Origin: Tabrizicola sp. TH137
GTDB taxonomy: Bacteria > Pseudomonadota > Alphaproteobacteria > Rhodobacterales > Rhodobacteraceae
NCBI RefSeq assembly: GCF_002855575.1
Contig: NZ_PKRQ01000006.1
Coordinates: forward strand, 248,001 to 312,000
Reading direction: 5' to 3'
Length of the DNA stretch: 64,000 nt
Positions within the stretch are counted from its first letter, which is position 1. Each line of letters opens with the position of its first letter. This document shows positions 62,266 to 64,000 of this stretch, one piece after another. The notes beneath the pieces are model-generated. The model ran no database searches. It saw nothing but the letters and a program-made list of their open reading frames with translations, and had not been told where the DNA came from. Position numbers and translations under genes: made by a program.

Positions 62266-64000
62266 ATGACCGAGCACACGCCGAACGACCAGTTCCACGC
62301 CTCCAGCTTCCTGCAAGGCCATAACGCGGAATATATCGACCAGCTTCAGGCCCGCTATGCCACCGATCCCAATTCGGTCGATGCGGCCTGGGCCGAATTC
62401 TTCCGCGCCCTTGGCGACAGCGAGATGGATGCCAAGCGGCAGGCCGCAGGCCCCTCCTGGGCGCGCGCCGACTGGCCGCCCGCCCCCGCCGATGACCTGA
62501 CCGCCGCGCTCACCGGCGAATGGCCCGCCGCCCCCGTCAAGGAAGCCAAGGCCGCCGCCGCCAAGATCGCCGAAAAGGCCGCCGAAAAGGGCGTCTCCCT
62601 TTCCGACGCCCAGCTTCAGCGCGCCGTGCTGGACAGCATCCGCGCGCTGATGATCATCCGCGCCTACCGCATCCGCGGCCATCTGGTGGCCGATCTCGAT
62701 CCGCTGGGGATGCGCGACCAGAAGCTGCACCCCGAGCTTGACCCCGCCTCCTACGGCTTCTCCGAGGCCGACCTCGACCGCCCGATCTTCATCGACAAGG
62801 TGCTCGGCCTCGAAATGGCCTCCATGCGCCAGATCATCGAGATCGTGCGCCGCACCTATTGCGGCACCTTCGCCCTGCAATACATGCACATCTCCGACCC
62901 GGAACAGGCCTCCTGGCTGAAGGAACGGATCGAAGGCTATGGCAAGGAAATCGCCTTCACGCGAGAGGGGCGCCGCGCCATCCTCAACAAGCTGGTCGAG
63001 GCGGAAGGCTTCGAAAAATTCCTCCATGTCAAATACATGGGGACAAAACGCTTCGGCCTTGACGGGGGCGAGGCGCTCATCCCCGCGATGGAACAGATCA
63101 TCAAGCGGGGCGGCGCGCTCGGCGTGAAGGACATCGTCATCGGCATGCCGCACCGCGGCCGCCTCTCGGTCCTCGCCAATGTGATGCAGAAACCCTATCG
63201 CGCCATCTTCCACGAATTCCAGGGCGGCTCCTACAAGCCCGAGGATGTGGATGGCTCCGGCGACGTGAAATACCACCTCGGCGCCTCCTCTGACCGCACC
63301 TTCGACGGCAACACCGTCCACCTGTCGCTGACCGCCAACCCCTCGCACCTCGAGGCGGTCAACCCCGTCGTCCTCGGCAAGGTCCGCGCGAAACAGGATC
63401 AGTTGGGCGATCAGACCACCCGCTCCTCCGTCCTGCCGATCCTGCTGCATGGCGACGCGGCCTTCGCCGGTCAGGGCGTGGTGGCCGAATGCTTCGGCCT
63501 GTCGGGCCTGCGCGGCCACCGCACCGGCGGCACCATCCATATCGTGGTGAACAACCAGATCGGCTTCACCACCGCGCCCCACTTCTCGCGCAGCAGCCCC
63601 TACCCCACCGACATCGCCCTGATGGTCGAGGCGCCCATCTTCCACGTCAATGGCGACGACCCGGAGGCCGTGGTCCACGCCGCCCGCGTGGCCACCGAAT
63701 TCCGCCAGAAATTCCACAAGGACGTGGTGCTGGATATCTTCTGTTATCGCCGCTTCGGCCATAACGAAGGCGACGAGCCGATGTTCACCAACCCGGCGAT
63801 GTACACCCGCATCAAGAAGCAGAAGACCACGCTGCAACTTTACACCGAACGTCTGGTGAAGGACGGCCTCATCCCGGAAGGCGAGATCGAGGATATGAAG
63901 GCCGCCTTCCAGGCCCGCCTGAACGAGGAATTCGAGATCGGCAAGAACTTCAAGCCGAACAAGGCCGACTGGCTGGATGGCCGCTGGTCCGGGCTTGACC
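62266..64000 (+). CDS. sucA: 2-oxoglutarate dehydrogenase E1 component (partial, C-terminus beyond window)
   Basis: The first 578 codons of the thiamine-diphosphate-dependent E1 subunit, which decarboxylates 2-oxoglutarate. Visible: N-terminal helix FLQGHNAEYIDQLQARY for E2 binding, KRFGLDGGEALIPAMEQIIK, IGMPHRGRLSVLANVM, HLSLTANPSHLEAVNPVVLG, and the ThDP site GDAAFAGQGVVAECFGLSGL. Frame is open to the window end (about 990 residues expected). Follows the glycosyltransferase by 88 bp. Confidence 0.98.
   Translation, partial: MTEHTPNDQFHASSFLQGHNAEYIDQLQARYATDPNSVDAAWAEFFRALGDSEMDAKRQAAGPSWARADWPPAPADDLTAALTGEWPAAPVKEAKAAAAKIAEKAAEKGVSLSDAQLQRAVLDSIRALMIIRAYRIRGHLVADLDPLGMRDQKLHPELDPASYGFSEADLDRPIFIDKVLGLEMASMRQIIEIVRRTYCGTFALQYMHISDPEQASWLKERIEGYGKEIAFTREGRRAILNKLVEAEGFEKFLHVKYMGTKRFGLDGGEALIPAMEQIIKRGGALGVKDIVIGMPHRGRLSVLANVMQKPYRAIFHEFQGGSYKPEDVDGSGDVKYHLGASSDRTFDGNTVHLSLTANPSHLEAVNPVVLGKVRAKQDQLGDQTTRSSVLPILLHGDAAFAGQGVVAECFGLSGLRGHRTGGTIHIVVNNQIGFTTAPHFSRSSPYPTDIALMVEAPIFHVNGDDPEAVVHAARVATEFRQKFHKDVVLDIFCYRRFGHNEGDEPMFTNPAMYTRIKKQKTTLQLYTERLVKDGLIPEGEIEDMKAAFQARLNEEFEIGKNFKPNKADWLDGRWSGLD

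Overview
The window is a GC-rich (about two thirds G+C by eye) stretch of a Rhodobacteraceae-type alphaproteobacterial chromosome. The family assignment rests on the right half. There sdhCDAB, mesaconyl-CoA hydratase, an Mcl2-type (3S)-malyl-CoA thioesterase, mdh, sucCD and sucA lie in one neighbourhood, which is the arrangement I recall for Rhodobacter sphaeroides. DUF983, NnrU, DUF1737 and DUF2793 genes support it.

Positions 1-34,460 hold an almost complete non-flagellar type III secretion system (injectisome), an uncommon accessory locus for this family. Modules in order: sctD (leftward, cut by the window edge) divergent from a GspD-like lipoprotein secretin sctC; sctT (leftward); sctW gatekeeper with a small chaperone; an LcrH/SycD chaperone with translocators sctE and sctB, more chaperone-like genes and an orphan Pro-rich protein; a leftward operon of sctV plus an ExbB/TolQ/MotA-like proton-channel protein and two ExbD-like proteins; a rightward core operon hrpB1-like, sctI, J, K, L, N, O, P, Q, R, S; a Crp/Fnr-family regulator; a yscE-F-G-like needle module; and a run of secreted-protein candidates with chaperones ending in sctU. 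Seven T3SS transcription units carry a Crp-like dyad (GTGn-N6-nCAC or a degenerate form) 21-22 bp upstream of a -10-like hexamer. That is class II activator geometry, so the Crp/Fnr protein encoded in the locus is the obvious candidate master regulator.

Positions 34,470-44,780 are ordinary chromosome: an ECF sigma factor, putative anti-sigma and CpxP-like periplasmic sensor set, an EF-hand protein, DUF983 and NUDIX genes, an ImuA-like gene whose 3' end runs into four tandem 97-98 bp repeats, an aldo/keto reductase, galE, a DUF2793 protein, and ugd.

Positions 44,787-64,000 are the central-metabolism block: sdhCDAB with two small lipoproteins inside the operon, a DUF4344 metallopeptidase, mch, mcl2, NnrU, TSUP, mdh, pepT, a methyltransferase, sucC, sucD, an inserted glycosyltransferase, and a truncated sucA. 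The sdh and suc promoter regions each carry two TGTGATCACA-type palindromes exactly 21 bp apart, a shared operator arrangement. REP-like extragenic palindromes of two types are scattered in this half.

The less expected biology is the stator-like ExbB/ExbD trio inside the sctV operon, the paralogous pair of large secreted proteins that may supply the missing needle tip, and the in-locus Crp/Fnr regulon. All functional calls come from reading translated motifs and gene order; no database search was run.
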